This document shows positions 19,660 through 30,065 of a DNA stretch of 64,000 nucleotides, piece by piece. Source of the DNA: Agapetus fuscipes (Eukaryota > Arthropoda > Insecta > Trichoptera > Glossosomatidae); assembly GCA_951799405.1 (NCBI GenBank), contig OX637334.1, positions 3,224,001 through 3,288,000 on the forward strand, given 5' to 3'. Position numbers and translations under genes: made by a program. Below the pieces are notes generated by a model. That model saw only the letters and a list, made by a program, of their open reading frames with translations. It was not told the DNA's origin and ran no database searches. The stretch's first letter is position 1. Each line of letters opens with the position of its first letter.

Positions 19660-20370
19660 CTATGATAGAACGACACAGTGACGAAACGACACATGACATA
19701 GCGGCACGTGACGGAACAACATATTACAGAACATCACAATGAGAGTACATCGCCATGACTAAACATCACAGGAAAGTACATGACAAAATATCACATACCT
19801 ACAACAGAACATACGATATGTGACATATGAAAATACATGATATGACAAAACATTTATTTTGCAACTTATGCCGCCCTAACCTACAACCAAGGATGGCAAC
19901 GGTTTAGTAAGCATTAATTTTTACAGGTTAGGTAGGTAGCCCCACGCTAATCTATAAGTCAAGGACTCATAATATGTAGAAAAAATGAATGTTTGTGTTC
20001 TTTTGTAATGTTTTTTCATGTGATGTTTTTACTTGCGCTGTTTATGTTATGTTCTGTTTTAAATATGTGATGTAATGTCATGTGTCATTTTTCACTGTAT
20101 CGTTCTATCCTATCACATTATTTTGAGATGGTATATCTGCTTAAACATGCTTCGTCTTTTCAGACTTAAGCCTTGCCTGAAGCTCTGTTTATGTAAATAA
20201 AACATAAGTCTATAAGTCAAGGACTTTTAATCGGCAAAATAAATGTTTGCGTTGTGTATGACGTATGTGATGTTTTGTAATGTGATGTTTGTAATGTGTC
20301 GTTCTTTCATGTTTCATTTTACCATTTGTCATTTTTTCACTGTGTCGTTCTATCCTATTTAGACTTGCTA
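19660..20370. repeat. inverted minisatellite pair, TGTCATGTGTCGTT type (1)
   Basis: Left arm about 19665-19860 reads ACGACACATGACA-like words; right arms at about 19985-20110 and 20225-20365 read the complement (ATGTCATGTGTC, GTGTCGTTCTATCCTA). Between them are two pieces resembling the start of family A (CTATAAGTCAAGGA). The same arrangement occurs at 49715-50510. Confidence 0.6.
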
Positions 20371-20635
20371 GATCTGCTTAGACCTGCTACGTCTCCTCAG
20401 ACCTAAATCTTGCCTGGAGCTCTGTTTATGCAAAAACATACATTACGGATTGTTTGATACACAGAACGGAATTCTTAATACCGGGAAGAATTTTATTCCA
20501 ATAGGAAATCCCCGAGGGTGGGAGAGGGAATTTCGTATTTGTGAAAATCAACATCGATTTATTTTACATAATAATGAGATTTCATAAAAGCCATTCGACA
20601 GTCGAAACAGATTTTCACAGATTGCTTTAGATTCT

Positions 20636-20720
20636 TTCCGCGTTATTCACACACAGCAAATCCATGGCTCAACCGCCATCCGACGTGAATTCCTTGGACA
20701 AAAAAACGATAATATATGAA
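20636..20720 (+). repeat. dispersed repeat family G, copy 1
   Basis: TTATTCACACACAGCAAATC, CATGGCTCAACCGCCATC and AAAAAAACGAT; the same ordered words occur at 25895 and 32558. Confidence 0.6.
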
Positions 20721-20742
20721 AAAAAAAACGATTTGTGTAAAG

Positions 20743-20850
20743 GGATGCAATTCACTAACCTATTTTACCTAGCCAGAAACATGTGTTAACATTATCAATT
20801 TATAATTCATAATTTAATATTTGAATGAATTATTCATTTCTGTCAATATT
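20743..20850 (-). repeat. SINE D tail fragment
   Basis: ATGCAATTCACTAACCTATT and CCAGAAACATG match the tail of SINE D in reverse, abutting a SINE C head. Confidence 0.55.
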
Positions 20851-20935
20851 TCAGTGGGTAGCGTGCTTGCATTCCATGCCGTGAGCTCGGGTTCGAATCC
20901 CACCAAGGGTGTCAGAAACGAACCTTGAACTTTTT
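20851..20935 (+). repeat. SINE C head fragment
   Basis: GTAGCGTGCTTGCATTCCAT and the B box GGTTCGAATCCCACC, then AGGGTGTCAGAAACG. tRNA-derived pol III head; the A box is truncated. Confidence 0.65.
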
Positions 20936-20939
20936 CGTC

Positions 20940-21990
20940 ACATAGCATATTTATTTGTGATACTTATGTATATACTTCTTTTGCCATCGAGTGATTTTGT
21001 AAAAATGAAGTAACATTATAGGGGTATAAGTGCTATTCACAAAACATTTTATGTATGACTGATTTACAGCTCATCGTTTTTTTGTACAGAAAATTCCTGT
21101 AGGCTGCGGATAAGCCATGGCTTTGCTGTTTGAGAATTACGCTCAGTAGGTAGCTGTCAGTTATATAAGGAGGTACGTGTTAGTCAGTCTGCCCCATAAG
21201 CTGAGCAGTAATCAAGTGCCATAATCACCTGCCGAGAATTAAACCTCAGATGAAGGGATGACAGAAGTACTGGTGGGGTAGGGGGATAGAAAAGACAAGG
21301 GTGACTGGCTTTTTCGGGATATTTCATCAGACTAAACTGAAAAAAAATTAAAAACACATTTATTCAACAGGTTTTTGACATACTTTTTCTTCAATTAGGT
21401 ATTTCTTGCTTCTTTTTTTACATCATCTATTTTAAGCACCTTTAACTCCTTTTTTCTAGCTCCTTTTTTATACTGCATTTACTCAAAATTATTGCAAAAG
21501 GCCCAAAAGAAAAAGCTATTTCCCGAGCAGTTATAAACGTATCAATTAATACTTATAAATAGCAAATACTTATAAATATTTAGGTAGGTACGTATATCAT
21601 TTATAGCTGATAAGAGTGTAGGATTAATTATTTTAAGTACCTAGGGTAAAGAGATATTCAAATTTATGTACTGGAAGCTTTTAGAAGACCGTCATTCTGG
21701 AACGTTCCAGCAAAATTGGCTTCTAGTAAATACTATCCTTGGAATTTAAAAAGCCGCAAACGGCTTGCAGGCAGTCAGTCGATATACGACAGTCTTCTTT
21801 TGAACGCAAAATACAGTCTAAGTGAACACCAACCAACTGTGAAATAAATGTAAATTGCTAAACCATAAATGTGAATTGTTAAAAATAAATATCCTGTAAA
21901 GAAGACCAGTTTTTTTTTTAATTTATTTAAAGACTATTTGAACCCTAAAAACATAACAATACTAACGTTTTGTACGTTGAGTTGTAATAT
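20940..21990. other. unassigned interval
   Basis: AT-rich with no gene or repeat recognised. Confidence 0.4.
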
Positions 21991-22185
21991 TGGTTGAGAA
22001 TTAACTAAACTTACGGCATTGATAAATACTATATGGCTCAACTTTCAATCGGACCTGTCAATCACAGAGCTGTCAAAAACCACAGAATACTCACGTGAAT
22101 TCCCATGTTTTCTTGCTTTCTCCGTTTTGTGTTTCGACACTCGATTATTAAGAATGCCATTATCTTTATTTTTAAAATTAATTAT
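21990..22185 (+). repeat. family F repeat, left part, split by the PLE
   Basis: CCATGTTTTCTTGCTTTCTC and flanking words match 60700-60880. The continuation (GTCAATTTAATCGA, GACGCGTGCG) lies across the PLE at about 24040-24140, so the PLE interrupted this repeat. Confidence 0.55.
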
Positions 22186-22298
22186 TAATTATTAAAAAAT
22201 GATAACAAACTTTGTTTAGTTCTACTTTATTTATTTTTATTTAGTTACAAACAAAAATAACGAGTTGTGACCGGTTTCGGCCTCTTGGCCATCCTCAG
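22186..22298 (-). repeat. PLE 5' inverted arm
   Basis: Reverse complement of 23878-23990 over 113 bp. On the minus strand it starts exactly at the hammerhead CTGAGGA box and runs outward to the element end. Confidence 0.93.
22269..22298 (-). ncRNA. hammerhead ribozyme core, 5' arm (incomplete stem I)
   Basis: Reading the minus strand: CTGAGGA, stem II GGCC-AAGA-GGCC, GAAA, a loopless CC/GG stem III, then TC with cleavage expected after C (22269). The strand needed upstream of CTGAGGA for stem I has been replaced by RT sequence, so self-cleavage is doubtful. Confidence 0.6.
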
Positions 22299-22300
22299 AT

Positions 22301-23392
22301 TACTTCACATTTAACAATATTGTCTATCAACAACATTGTGGTCTGGCTATGAGTTCCCCTCTGTCTCCTATCCTAGCAGATGTATTCTTAGACCATCTGG
22401 AAAATATATTGTTTGATACCTTTAAAGTACAGACAAAAAATTTACTCACATATTTCAGATACGTCGATGATATATTTTGCATTTGGGTGGGTACAGAGAG
22501 GCAGTTAACTTCTTTTCAGAAAATTTTAAATTCACTTCACAACAATATCAAGTTTACTACTGAATTAGAATCTAATAGAAGCCTGAATTTTTTAGATTTA
22601 ACTATTACCATTATAGATAACAAATTAGATTTTAGAATATACAGGAAACCTACCCATACTGACACTACGATTCACGCTCTTTCCCAACACCCAATAAACC
22701 ACAAACTTGCAGCTTTCCGTTCCATGATCCATCGAGCCATTTCCATCCCTATGACAGATTTTAATTTTAATAACGAAATTCTTATCATTAAGCAAATCGC
22801 AACAAATAATGGCTACGAAGTAGGGTTGATAGACAGACTCTTGGCTAGCAAACAGAGGAAACATGCTATCACTACTCATGTCTTCTCGCAAGCACCGTCT
22901 GATCAAATCAAGTGGAGAAGATTTCTTCATTTGGATGGAATTTCCACACTCATCAAAAGCATCTTGCCAGCCAACATTAAACCAGCTTACTACACCCATA
23001 ACAAAATTGGACAGCTACTCTCAAATGGTAAAGACAAAACTGACATTTGGCAGAAGAGTGGTGTCTACAAAATTAATTGCAAAGACTGTGATGCATCCTA
23101 TATTGGAAAGACAGGTAGGACATTCCTGAAAAGAATTGGAGAACACAAACTGTCGTTCAAAAACAGAACCATCTTCTCAGAAATGGCAAACCATTGTTTA
23201 GAACATGACCACACTTTTGTCAGTGAAGACACCGCTTTTCTGCATTTGTCAAATAATGGCTATACCCTAAATAGATTAGAAGCTATCGAAATTCTAAAAG
23301 CAAAAAAATTGGGTGTTAACATTATAAATAACCAAATCCCTCCATTCACTCCATTGATCAACACTTTACCTGTCTTCAATTCGAGTAAATAA
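22301..23392 (+). CDS. PLE RT C-terminal part + GIY-YIG endonuclease
   Basis: Open to the stop at 23390-23392. The frame is also open upstream of the Met at 22349: residues VYQQHC and GLAM belong to the RT, so that Met is internal (GLAMSSPLSP motif). Numbering from it: RT catalytic YVDD at 38-41, a linker with KWRRFLHLDG, then a GIY-YIG domain with GVY at 238-240, the CKDC pair at 244-247, YIG at 251-253, Arg257 and a Glu near 311. The family reverse-transcribes its RNA primed by a nick made by the GIY-YIG nuclease. About half of a full PLE protein remains; the N-terminal RT fingers are gone. No stop or frameshift in the remaining part, so it is young or recently truncated. Confidence 0.9.
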   Translation, partial: YFTFNNIVYQQHCGLAMSSPLSPILADVFLDHLENILFDTFKVQTKNLLTYFRYVDDIFCIWVGTERQLTSFQKILNSLHNNIKFTTELESNRSLNFLDLTITIIDNKLDFRIYRKPTHTDTTIHALSQHPINHKLAAFRSMIHRAISIPMTDFNFNNEILIIKQIATNNGYEVGLIDRLLASKQRKHAITTHVFSQAPSDQIKWRRFLHLDGISTLIKSILPANIKPAYYTHNKIGQLLSNGKDKTDIWQKSGVYKINCKDCDASYIGKTGRTFLKRIGEHKLSFKNRTIFSEMANHCLEHDHTFVSEDTAFLHLSNNGYTLNRLEAIEILKAKKLGVNIINNQIPPFTPLINTLPVFNSSK

Positions 23393-23877
23393 ACTAATGG
23401 ATTATTCTGATTATTTGTATTTAATTTGTTTCTGACAGATACACTTGGATTGATTTATTGATTTTTTGTTGTTTTTTCTCTCTTTGTATTTGATTTGGTA
23501 CACTCACTTTAGCTCTCTTTGGAAATTTACATAAAACATTCATTCCTTCTTGTTTGTTTAACCCTCTTAATGGTTCATTTCTCAGAACATTATCTTACAC
23601 TTGTCAATTTTCTAGTATTGGTAAATAAAGTTACTTTATAATTGTTCATAATTTTGTATTGTTCCTTGTTAAGGGTTAAATTTACTTAAATTTATTCTTA
23701 GTAAATTTCCTACTCTTCACTTAACTATTTGTTTTTGTCCATACTGTTCTTAGTATACAACTTGATAAATTCACAAAGTTATTCTTTATAATTTTTCATA
23801 TTTCTCCTAATTCTACTGTGTGTATAATATTCATTTTGCTTTATATAATCTCCCATTATTTTAAGATTTCAGTTTCT
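23393..23877 (+). other. PLE 3' untranslated region
   Basis: AT/pyrimidine-rich sequence between the PLE stop and the 3' arm; no further frame. Confidence 0.7.
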
Positions 23878-23912
23878 CTGAGGATGGCCAAGAGGCCGAA
23901 ACCGGTCACAAC
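23871..23912 (+). ncRNA. hammerhead ribozyme, 3' arm
   Basis: CTGAGGA at 23878-23884, stem II GGCC 23886-23889 / GGCC 23894-23897 with AAGA loop, GAAA 23898-23901, loopless stem III (ACC/GGT), and cleavage expected after C23907. A short stem I can form between AGTT (23871-23874) and AACT (23910-23913) with a small internal loop. The tiny stem III fits PLE-type hammerheads, which are thought to work best as dimers. Confidence 0.72.
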
Positions 23913-23990
23913 TCGTTATTTTTGTTTGTAACTAAATAAAAATAAATAAAGTAGAACTAAACAAAGTTTGTTATCATTTTTTAATAATTA
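23878..23990 (+). repeat. PLE 3' arm
   Basis: 113-bp terminal segment carrying the hammerhead and ending TTTTTTAATAATTA. Present inverted at 22186-22298. Confidence 0.93.
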
Positions 23991-24039
23991 AAATAGAGTT
24001 CTACAATGTTTCCGCTAAAACTTTTCAAAAATAATTAAT

Positions 24040-24145
24040 TATTATTTATTACTTTAAATATTGTCAATTTAATCGACTTAAACACATCAAAACATTTACG
24101 ACGCGTGCGCAAAATATCAATGATGCCAGCTTTCTGAAAAGATTT
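24040..24145 (+). repeat. family F repeat, right part
   Basis: GTCAATTTAATCGA, ACGACGCGTGCG and GCCAGCTTTCTG correspond to 60905-61010; completes the copy split by the PLE. Confidence 0.5.
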
Positions 24146-24156
24146 CCCTGCAACAA

Positions 24157-24250
24157 GCCCTGCAACTCTTGCCGGCCTTCTCTGTAACACGTTAAACGTT
24201 GGCAAAGTGGAAAAACAAAAGTTGTACAGTTTGGTTGTTTAGCCTCATAA
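24157..24250 (-). repeat. family A tail repeat fragment
   Basis: AGCCCTGCAACTCTTGCCGG and TTGTACAGT..GGTTGTTTAGCCTCATA in reverse orientation; truncated both sides. Confidence 0.6.
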
Positions 24251-24552
24251 TAATAATATAAGGATGATTTATTTGGTGAGCGCTGTTTTTGTGTGTATCA
24301 CACCTCAAGAGCCCTCTGCGAGCTTGGTCGTCGCTGTAGAAAGCGCCAATTCTCAAGCAAGACCCAGTTGCTGTAAGGCTGGATGGACCTTTCAGTGACC
24401 GGTCATTGGTAAAGGTTTATGAATTTTTCTACCCAGCGAAGAGCACATTTGGAAATATAAATGGTGTATTTTTTGTGCTCCGACGGGATTCGAATCCACA
24501 ACCTTCCATTTACGAGTCCAAAGTGTTGCCACTGGACTACGGACCGGTCCAA
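24245..24552 (-). repeat. SINE B, near full length
   Basis: Reverse copy. tRNA-like head at 24475-24552: A-box region GTAGTCCAGTGGCAACAC and B box GGATTCGAATCCCGTC-like. Body with CAGCGAAGAGCA (reverse) and TTACAGCAACTGGGTC, and the 3' end CAGCGCTCACCAAATAAATC followed by an ATT-rich tail. Joined to a scrap of the family A head (24555-24580). Confidence 0.8.
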
Positions 24553-25179
24553 GATATACCAACCTATAAGTCAAGGAATAGTAACAAACAATTAATTACT
24601 AAAAAAAATAATGTTTTATTTCAATTTCAGGAGTAAATGTATTTTTCATTATATTTTACTGTAGTTTTTGTGTATAATAATAATAGTTTGCCTTTCGGAT
24701 TTGGTCACCTCACCCACAGTGAAGTCTCCAAAGACTCGTCTAATATGGGATTCCATTCATTTAGTATTCACAGTTCACATTCCCACTGCCTGGCTGGAGC
24801 ATTCTCTGCCGGAGCTGCGCTTGGAACGTCTCTTAATTAAATAAGACACAGCCACTTGCATATTAATACCCTGTAAAGTCACTCTGCATACAACTGAACA
24901 TTATTATTGTCACTGAGACTGGTGTAGTATGCGAGAACAGGCGTTTATGGAAAAACGAGCTAGGTATATTTTTGTAATTTGACTACCTAGGAATAATTGT
25001 AAAACCAACACACATATTTTTAGCATGATTTACAATGCTACAGTGAAAGTCTTTGATTCAAATTATTAATCGATTAACAAAAAATAATTCAATCAAAACA
25101 AAGTTGAAATTCAATTTACCTAATTGAAGGTTGATGATTTGGTCAATTCTCATTCTAACGCAAAATGCAAACGCAACTA

Positions 25180-25385
25180 AGCTACACATGTAGTGTGACT
25201 TCTTGCCTGCGTTATCCCCGAAGGGGTCGTATGTGGCGATTTAGGACCTATTTATTTTATACGGGTAAGGGGGCCGGCCTCACACCAACCACTTTCAGTT
25301 GAAGTGGGGGTTCCTAGCTCCCGGGGGGGCTGTTACTCATTTCTTGTAAAGGCTGAGTAAAACTTGCCTGTATTTTATTTTATAA
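25180..25385 (-). repeat. SINE C tail part
   Basis: GCTACACATGTAGTGTGACT, CGAAGGGGTCGTATGTGG, GGCCGGCCTCACACCAACC and TTGAAGTGGGGG define the SINE C body and tail in reverse. Confidence 0.7.
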
Positions 25386-25654
25386 TCTTCATTTGGCTGG
25401 AAAATGTAATTTTTTATGTATCCTTACATGAACAAAATTGCCATCTTGAAAGTTGTTATTAACTAACTAAGTATTTACTGTAAACATTCGATTAGTCAAA
25501 TATCATGATAATTTAACTACAATTGCATTTCAGTAAACTTGACTATACTTGAAAATACCAAGACTAAGATCATTGAAATAAAAGAAAGAAAAACTCAGTT
25601 TTCCGTCAATTTGATTTCCCTAGATGTAAATGCTGTCTTCCCATACTGCTACGC

Positions 25655-25735
25655 TATGTGATGTTTTGTTGTGTGATGTCGCGACATATCCTCGTTACGT
25701 CGTGATGTTTGGTGATGTCAGGTGATGTTGTTATG
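25655..25735 (+). repeat. short TGATGT-rich array
   Basis: Iterated GTGATGTTTTG / GTGATGTC words, related to the arrays at 19660 and 49715. Confidence 0.4.
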
Positions 25736-25894
25736 ACCCGGCGTCCCTCTGGTCCCGCATTATTCCATCCCACTGATTTTATTGTGTTTGTGGTTCTTAT
25801 TCAAATATCATACAACACAAAACTCGCAACTTGGAGAATGGAAATAAAGCTTCCACCCTTCTTCTTCTCCTCCCACCCCAATTTCTGTCTCCTC

Positions 25895-26030
25895 ACAGCG
25901 TTATTCATACACAGCAAAGCCATGGATCAACCACCACTTAACGCGGAATTTACATACAAAAAAACGATGCTCCATGCATCAGTTGTGCTATATTTTTGTT
26001 TAATAATACGGTGTGTCTTTAGATCATAAT
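25895..26030 (+). repeat. dispersed repeat family G, copy 2
   Basis: TTATTCATACACAGCAAAGC, CATGGATCAACCACCA and AAAAAAACGATG in family order. The 106-codon frame over it is chance. Confidence 0.55.
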
Positions 26031-26690
26031 AAGTCTCATCGGACCCGTTGACGATTACTTTGATCCTTGTTTAACGTGTGTCATAGAGTATCGATGACTA
26101 TATTATTATAATTAAATGAAATACATAATAATGTTAAAAACTATTTCTGTCCATGCAAAAATAAGTCTGCGAAATCCATTCCACTTCACGAATTAAGTTG
26201 AACTAAAAAAATAATTTTTCAAAGCTCCTGTGATGGAAAAGCCTGTGATTTAATTACACGGTTGGTTCATTAAGTTGAAAATCTATTTTTTCACTCCTAG
26301 ATGTTTATGCTGCTTTAAATCGATTAAAAATCTGTAAAAGTCTGGTTTTCCTTTGGAAAAAAATCAACAATTGGTCCACAAACCCCAGCTGCCATGAGAT
26401 GGACAAATCATTTCAGACAGCATTTTGTTCTAGTTAAACGTCTTAAATGCATATTCTAGTTTGCTATTTAGATATGAAAACTAGTTAGATTTATGGGTTA
26501 CGGTGTAGGAAGGTATCTTTGTTACTGTTGTTACAAAATTATGACTAATTATGTCATGTTAATTATATATCAGTTAATAAACATTACGGCTTTGTCTTCA
26601 TTTAGTTATCGTAATAAACCCACCTCGTTGCATTAATACAAATTAGAATTAAGCTTCGTCACGAAGATAACTCTTCCTAGTGTATAATTA
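26030..26690. other. unassigned interval
   Basis: AT-rich, no gene or repeat recognised. Confidence 0.4.
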
Positions 26691-27000
26691 ACAACACAAC
26701 ATCTCTTTCGGCGCTGTGACGTGTTTAGTATTACCGCTGTGGTGTTAGGTTCCTCCAGAGAGCGACTAAGCATTTGTTTTTATTTCGCTGCGCGATGAAA
26801 AAAGTTCATTGAAACATTACATTTTCATAAAAATTTCGAACGTGAAATTTTTGCTCCCGGAAATGTCAAGAGATGGATATTTCCTTATTTGCGCTGCGGA
26901 GGCTTTGTTTTGTATTGGGAATAAGGGACCACCCCCTCCCACTCCCCCCACACACCCCCACGCCCCACCCCACCCCCCACAGAGGGGTTTACAGTTCACA
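26690..27000. other. single-copy island with C-rich tract
   Basis: GC-richer block ending in a long C/A tract at 26930-26985, which puts several G-runs on the minus strand (possible G-quadruplex or triplex). Overlapping frames on both strands come from the tract. Confidence 0.35.
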
Positions 27001-27419
27001 ACCCCGCGTATGTTTGGGGTTAAACACACGCCATACATTATTCTCCTCTACTTATGTACTCTCTCCCGCCTACTTACTTCGCTGGTTTATCTTTTACTTC
27101 CTTTTTCTACATAAAACACTCAATTTAAGTTATCCACTTTTTTATTCAATTTGTAAAAAATGTCGTCTCAGACGAAGCCGGGAGATTTTCCTTTGTTCAA
27201 TGTTTTTGAATGTCTTCAAGTCAATTCTGTCAATCTCTACGATAAAATAATATGTCCTTAAAAAATGAAACTTGTTATTGTAAAGCAAATAATGGAAATG
27301 AGAGATTTCCAAAGAGTTCAAAGATAATTATCATATCAAAAACAAATAAGATATAAGTTCCATTTTTAATGGTTTGTATATTAACACTGTATATTAACCA
27401 TTAATGTGTATATTAACCA

Positions 27420-27664
27420 TTCCTTGACTCATAGGTTGGTATGAGGCTGACCACCTATACTGTAAAAAATGGTTCACTTTGCCAATATCACCCCTGTTTC
27501 AGGGAATGCCGGCAAGAGTTGCAGGGCTTATGTTCATTTGAGTTTGGATTTTATTTGTAAGTACACAATCAGCATTTGTAAGCGCGAACTACACGTGTTT
27601 GTTTGTGGGCATACATCTGAGAGCTTTGAATGAATATATCCTTGCAACTTAGATTATAGATTAT
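27420..27664 (+). repeat. family A tail repeat, full length
   Basis: CCTTGACTCATAGGTTGGTA to CTTAGATTATAGATTATA; (ATTATAG)-tailed subfamily with CATACATCTGAGAGCTTTGA. Confidence 0.85.
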
Positions 27665-27999
27665 ATAGATATTAACACTGAAAATTCAATATAAATCATT
27701 AACAAAACCCTTTATTTACAAAATAACAAGTATCCCTTTTATAAGTACGTGTTGTTTTATTTGCTCCTTTTTAATACTTTTATTCTGTAAAAAAAGATTT
27801 TTTAAGATTAAAAAGATAAAAGTCATACAACATAGGTACCTACTACGACATATTTTTTGCTTTACATTTTTTTTGACTTGTTACTCTCTTAAAAAGTTTC
27901 AAAACAGCAGCACTTGTTAATTGCATTAGGCACTCAAAAAGTGCCCTCACTTTTTCGTATAAAAAAGGCTTAATCGCATTACCTGGGACTTGTCGTTTA

Positions 28000-28165
28000 A
28001 TTATTCTGATTAACATTTCGTTGCGGGCGGAGGAGCTCACGGGCCTGTAAATTATGCGAGCTTTAATTTTCACAATTAGGCGGAGGCTGTGCGGCGAAAT
28101 ATTTTGGCGGGATTAAAAATGAACCGCGCGGGTAATTTGCATTTGCGGGTTTCGAGGTTTTGATA
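28000..28165. other. GC-richer single-copy island
   Basis: GCGGGCGGAGGAGCTCACGG, TAAATTATGCGAGC and TTTTGGCGGGATT: GC-rich with ATTA words and an E2F-like motif. Not repeated in the window. Confidence 0.3.
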
Positions 28166-28174
28166 ATAATACGA

Positions 28175-28345
28175 GGCAGCCTTCTACGCTTCCCGGGGCT
28201 CTACGCTTCTCAAGGTCTACGCTTTTTGAGGTGTACATGGCGTAGGCTTAACAGGTTCATTCCCCATTCCACCTAAGTGAATGGAATTCCCGGATTTTTC
28301 CGCTCGCTCGTAGAGCCACTTATCCAGTTAAGGTTATGCTACGCC
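28175..28345. other. CTACGC/GCGTAG word cluster 2
   Basis: CTACGC at about 28186, 28201, 28218 and 28338, and GCGTAG at about 28240, within otherwise non-repetitive DNA. Confidence 0.4.
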
Positions 28346-28743
28346 AAGGCAGAAAGTGGTGGGCGATGGGAATAAAAATCAGAGGAACTGCTTACAATAA
28401 AATTAAATCCATTAACTTTAATCAATTTCCTACTTGACGATAAATCAAATTTAATAATCTTTTAATACAACTTTTTCATCAGATACATTTAGTTTAAAAT
28501 TTTCTTTCTTTTGTTTTATATTCAAAACATTCCATTTGTATGGTTTTAAACGTGAAACTTTAATTAAAATAATAAATTTAAAACGTATCTTAGCAGTAAA
28601 ACTAAACTTCTTAAAATCTCTAATTAACGTACCTAATGTGTTTTCTGCAATACCAATACACACTTAACTATCTTGACGATGATGATGATTTCTTTATCAG
28701 TGCCGTTTCGTAACTCAATGTCATTCCAAGAGCGCTTAGTAGT

Positions 28744-28894
28744 TTACTGTGCGAAAAAGTGTATCTTCATCCTTCTCTTTAGCTCTTCAATCGTCCTAGA
28801 CCTCCGAATTTCTAGTGGCAGTTGATTCCAGGTAGCAAGGCCGGCCACCGTAAAAGCACGGTCTCCAAAAACAGTGGCAATTTTCCTTCTTTAT
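28744..28894 (-). pseudogene. non-LTR retrotransposon C-terminal fragment
   Basis: The minus strand reads GDRAFTVAGLATWNQLP, IRRSRTIEELKRR and a stop at 28744-28746. The pattern G.RAF.VA...WN.LP..IR is the C-terminal hallmark of many CR1/Jockey-like LINE polymerases. About 49 codons remain; a stop lies immediately upstream. Confidence 0.65.
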
Positions 28895-29034
28895 TAGGCA
28901 GATTATGATTAGATTATTTCTTAGTTGTGTTCGTAAAGACAGAATTCAGATCAACCATGTTTTCCCCTTCATTTTTAGACTCTAATCAATGATCTTTATA
29001 CTTGGATGCATAGAAAATCTATTAGCTTTATGAA

Positions 29035-29112
29035 CAACGTGCCTGCTCGTAGACATGTGTTCAATATGAATTTTAAATGTTGATATATCTTTGCAACTAA
29101 GATTATACATCA
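29035..29112 (+). repeat. family A 3' end fragment
   Basis: GCCTGCTCGTAGACATGTGT then ATATCTTTGCAACTAAGATT. Confidence 0.55.
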
Positions 29113-29199
29113 ATGATCGTTATACTTGAATGCTCAGAAAATCTATTTGGCCTTATGAAAAAACAAACCATTTTCTTGTGATATTTTTTTTCACCACAA

Positions 29200-29590
29200 T
29201 AAGCCGCCACTGAAAGCAGTTCTCTACGCTGCGCTGATACAATACTCGCGCACCTGAATGTGAGATGAGGCCAGATTGCCAGGAGGGGTGTGGAGGGGTG
29301 AGCAGGAGGATGGAAGTAGGAGAGAAGTAGGAAGCAAGTAGGAAGGAAGTAGCAAGAGGGAAGGCAGATAATTTATTACGCGAATGATTCCCTGTAATGT
29401 ACCGAGGCGGGAAATGTAATTTATACTTTATTGTATGTGAGCACATTCTCTCTCCTCCATACTGCTTCACTTTTACTGGAGGGAAACGCGATTGTCCCGC
29501 TTGTTTCCCGCGCGCCTTAAATTGCTTTTTGTGTAAATTTTCCGCCCTGTAGGCTCCGCAGCTCGCATCAATTTAGGCGCCTCACTTGTA
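29200..29590. other. single-copy island with purine-rich tract
   Basis: Contains a G/A-rich run at about 29275-29360 (AGGAGGGGTGTGGAGGGG, then GAAGTAGGAAG iterations) and GC-richer flanks with a CTACGC word. The 105-codon minus frame comes from the purine run. No gene supported. Confidence 0.3.
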
Positions 29591-29791
29591 TCCATTTATA
29601 TTCTCGTGATTTTCTTGTACACAGGTTTTAAGATACATACAGCTTTTTAATGAAATCTGTACCGAAAATGCTCTTCTAAGATGTCAGAGCTTAGAAGCTA
29701 CGTGCAATATAAAAAAAGATGACAGCTGTTACTGGACTTTTCATGTAGATTCCTTTTGTGCTTTTTTCATAATGATAATATTTTTTTTTTG

Positions 29792-30065
29792 GTATGAGAC
29801 TGACTACCTTTATCTACTGTAAAAAATGACTCACTTTGCAAATATCACCCCTGTTAAGGGAAATTGCGGCAAAAGTTGCAATGTCAAAAGTTTTTATGTA
29901 CATTTAAGATTTTAGGATTAGATTAGTTTGAAATGAAAAATTAACAAAAAATGTTCACCTGCAGCAATGGGTAGGTATGATGCATGAACATACATTTGTC
30001 TGCTTGTAGGCATGCATTAATTGTTAATCTAAAATACAAATATTCATTTGCAACGTAGTTTATAC
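29792..30065 (+). repeat. family A tail repeat, diverged
   Basis: GGTATGAGACTGACTACC, CACCCCTGTTAAGGGAA, ATATTCATTTGCAACGTAG; old copy with small insertions. Confidence 0.6.

Larger units (their letters stand above)
22186..23990 (+). mobile_element. Penelope-like element, 5' truncated, inverted arms
   Basis: Retroelement with RT (last half) and GIY-YIG endonuclease, bounded by 113-bp arms at 22186-22298 and 23878-23990 that are reverse complements of each other without a visible mismatch. The 5' arm joins RT coding sequence directly at about 22299. Each arm contains a hammerhead ribozyme core. Inverted terminal fragments and 5' truncation are known for Penelope insertions; hammerhead motifs are known in PLE terminal repeats. 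No clear target duplication is visible because both junctions are AT-rich. Confidence 0.9.

Noticed and set aside
22349..22351. Met at 22349 as the true PLE start
   Set aside because: It is the Met of the internal GLAM motif of the RT; the frame is open and homologous upstream to about 22301.
22625..22999. 124-codon minus-strand frame
   Set aside because: Shadow of the PLE coding region on the other strand.
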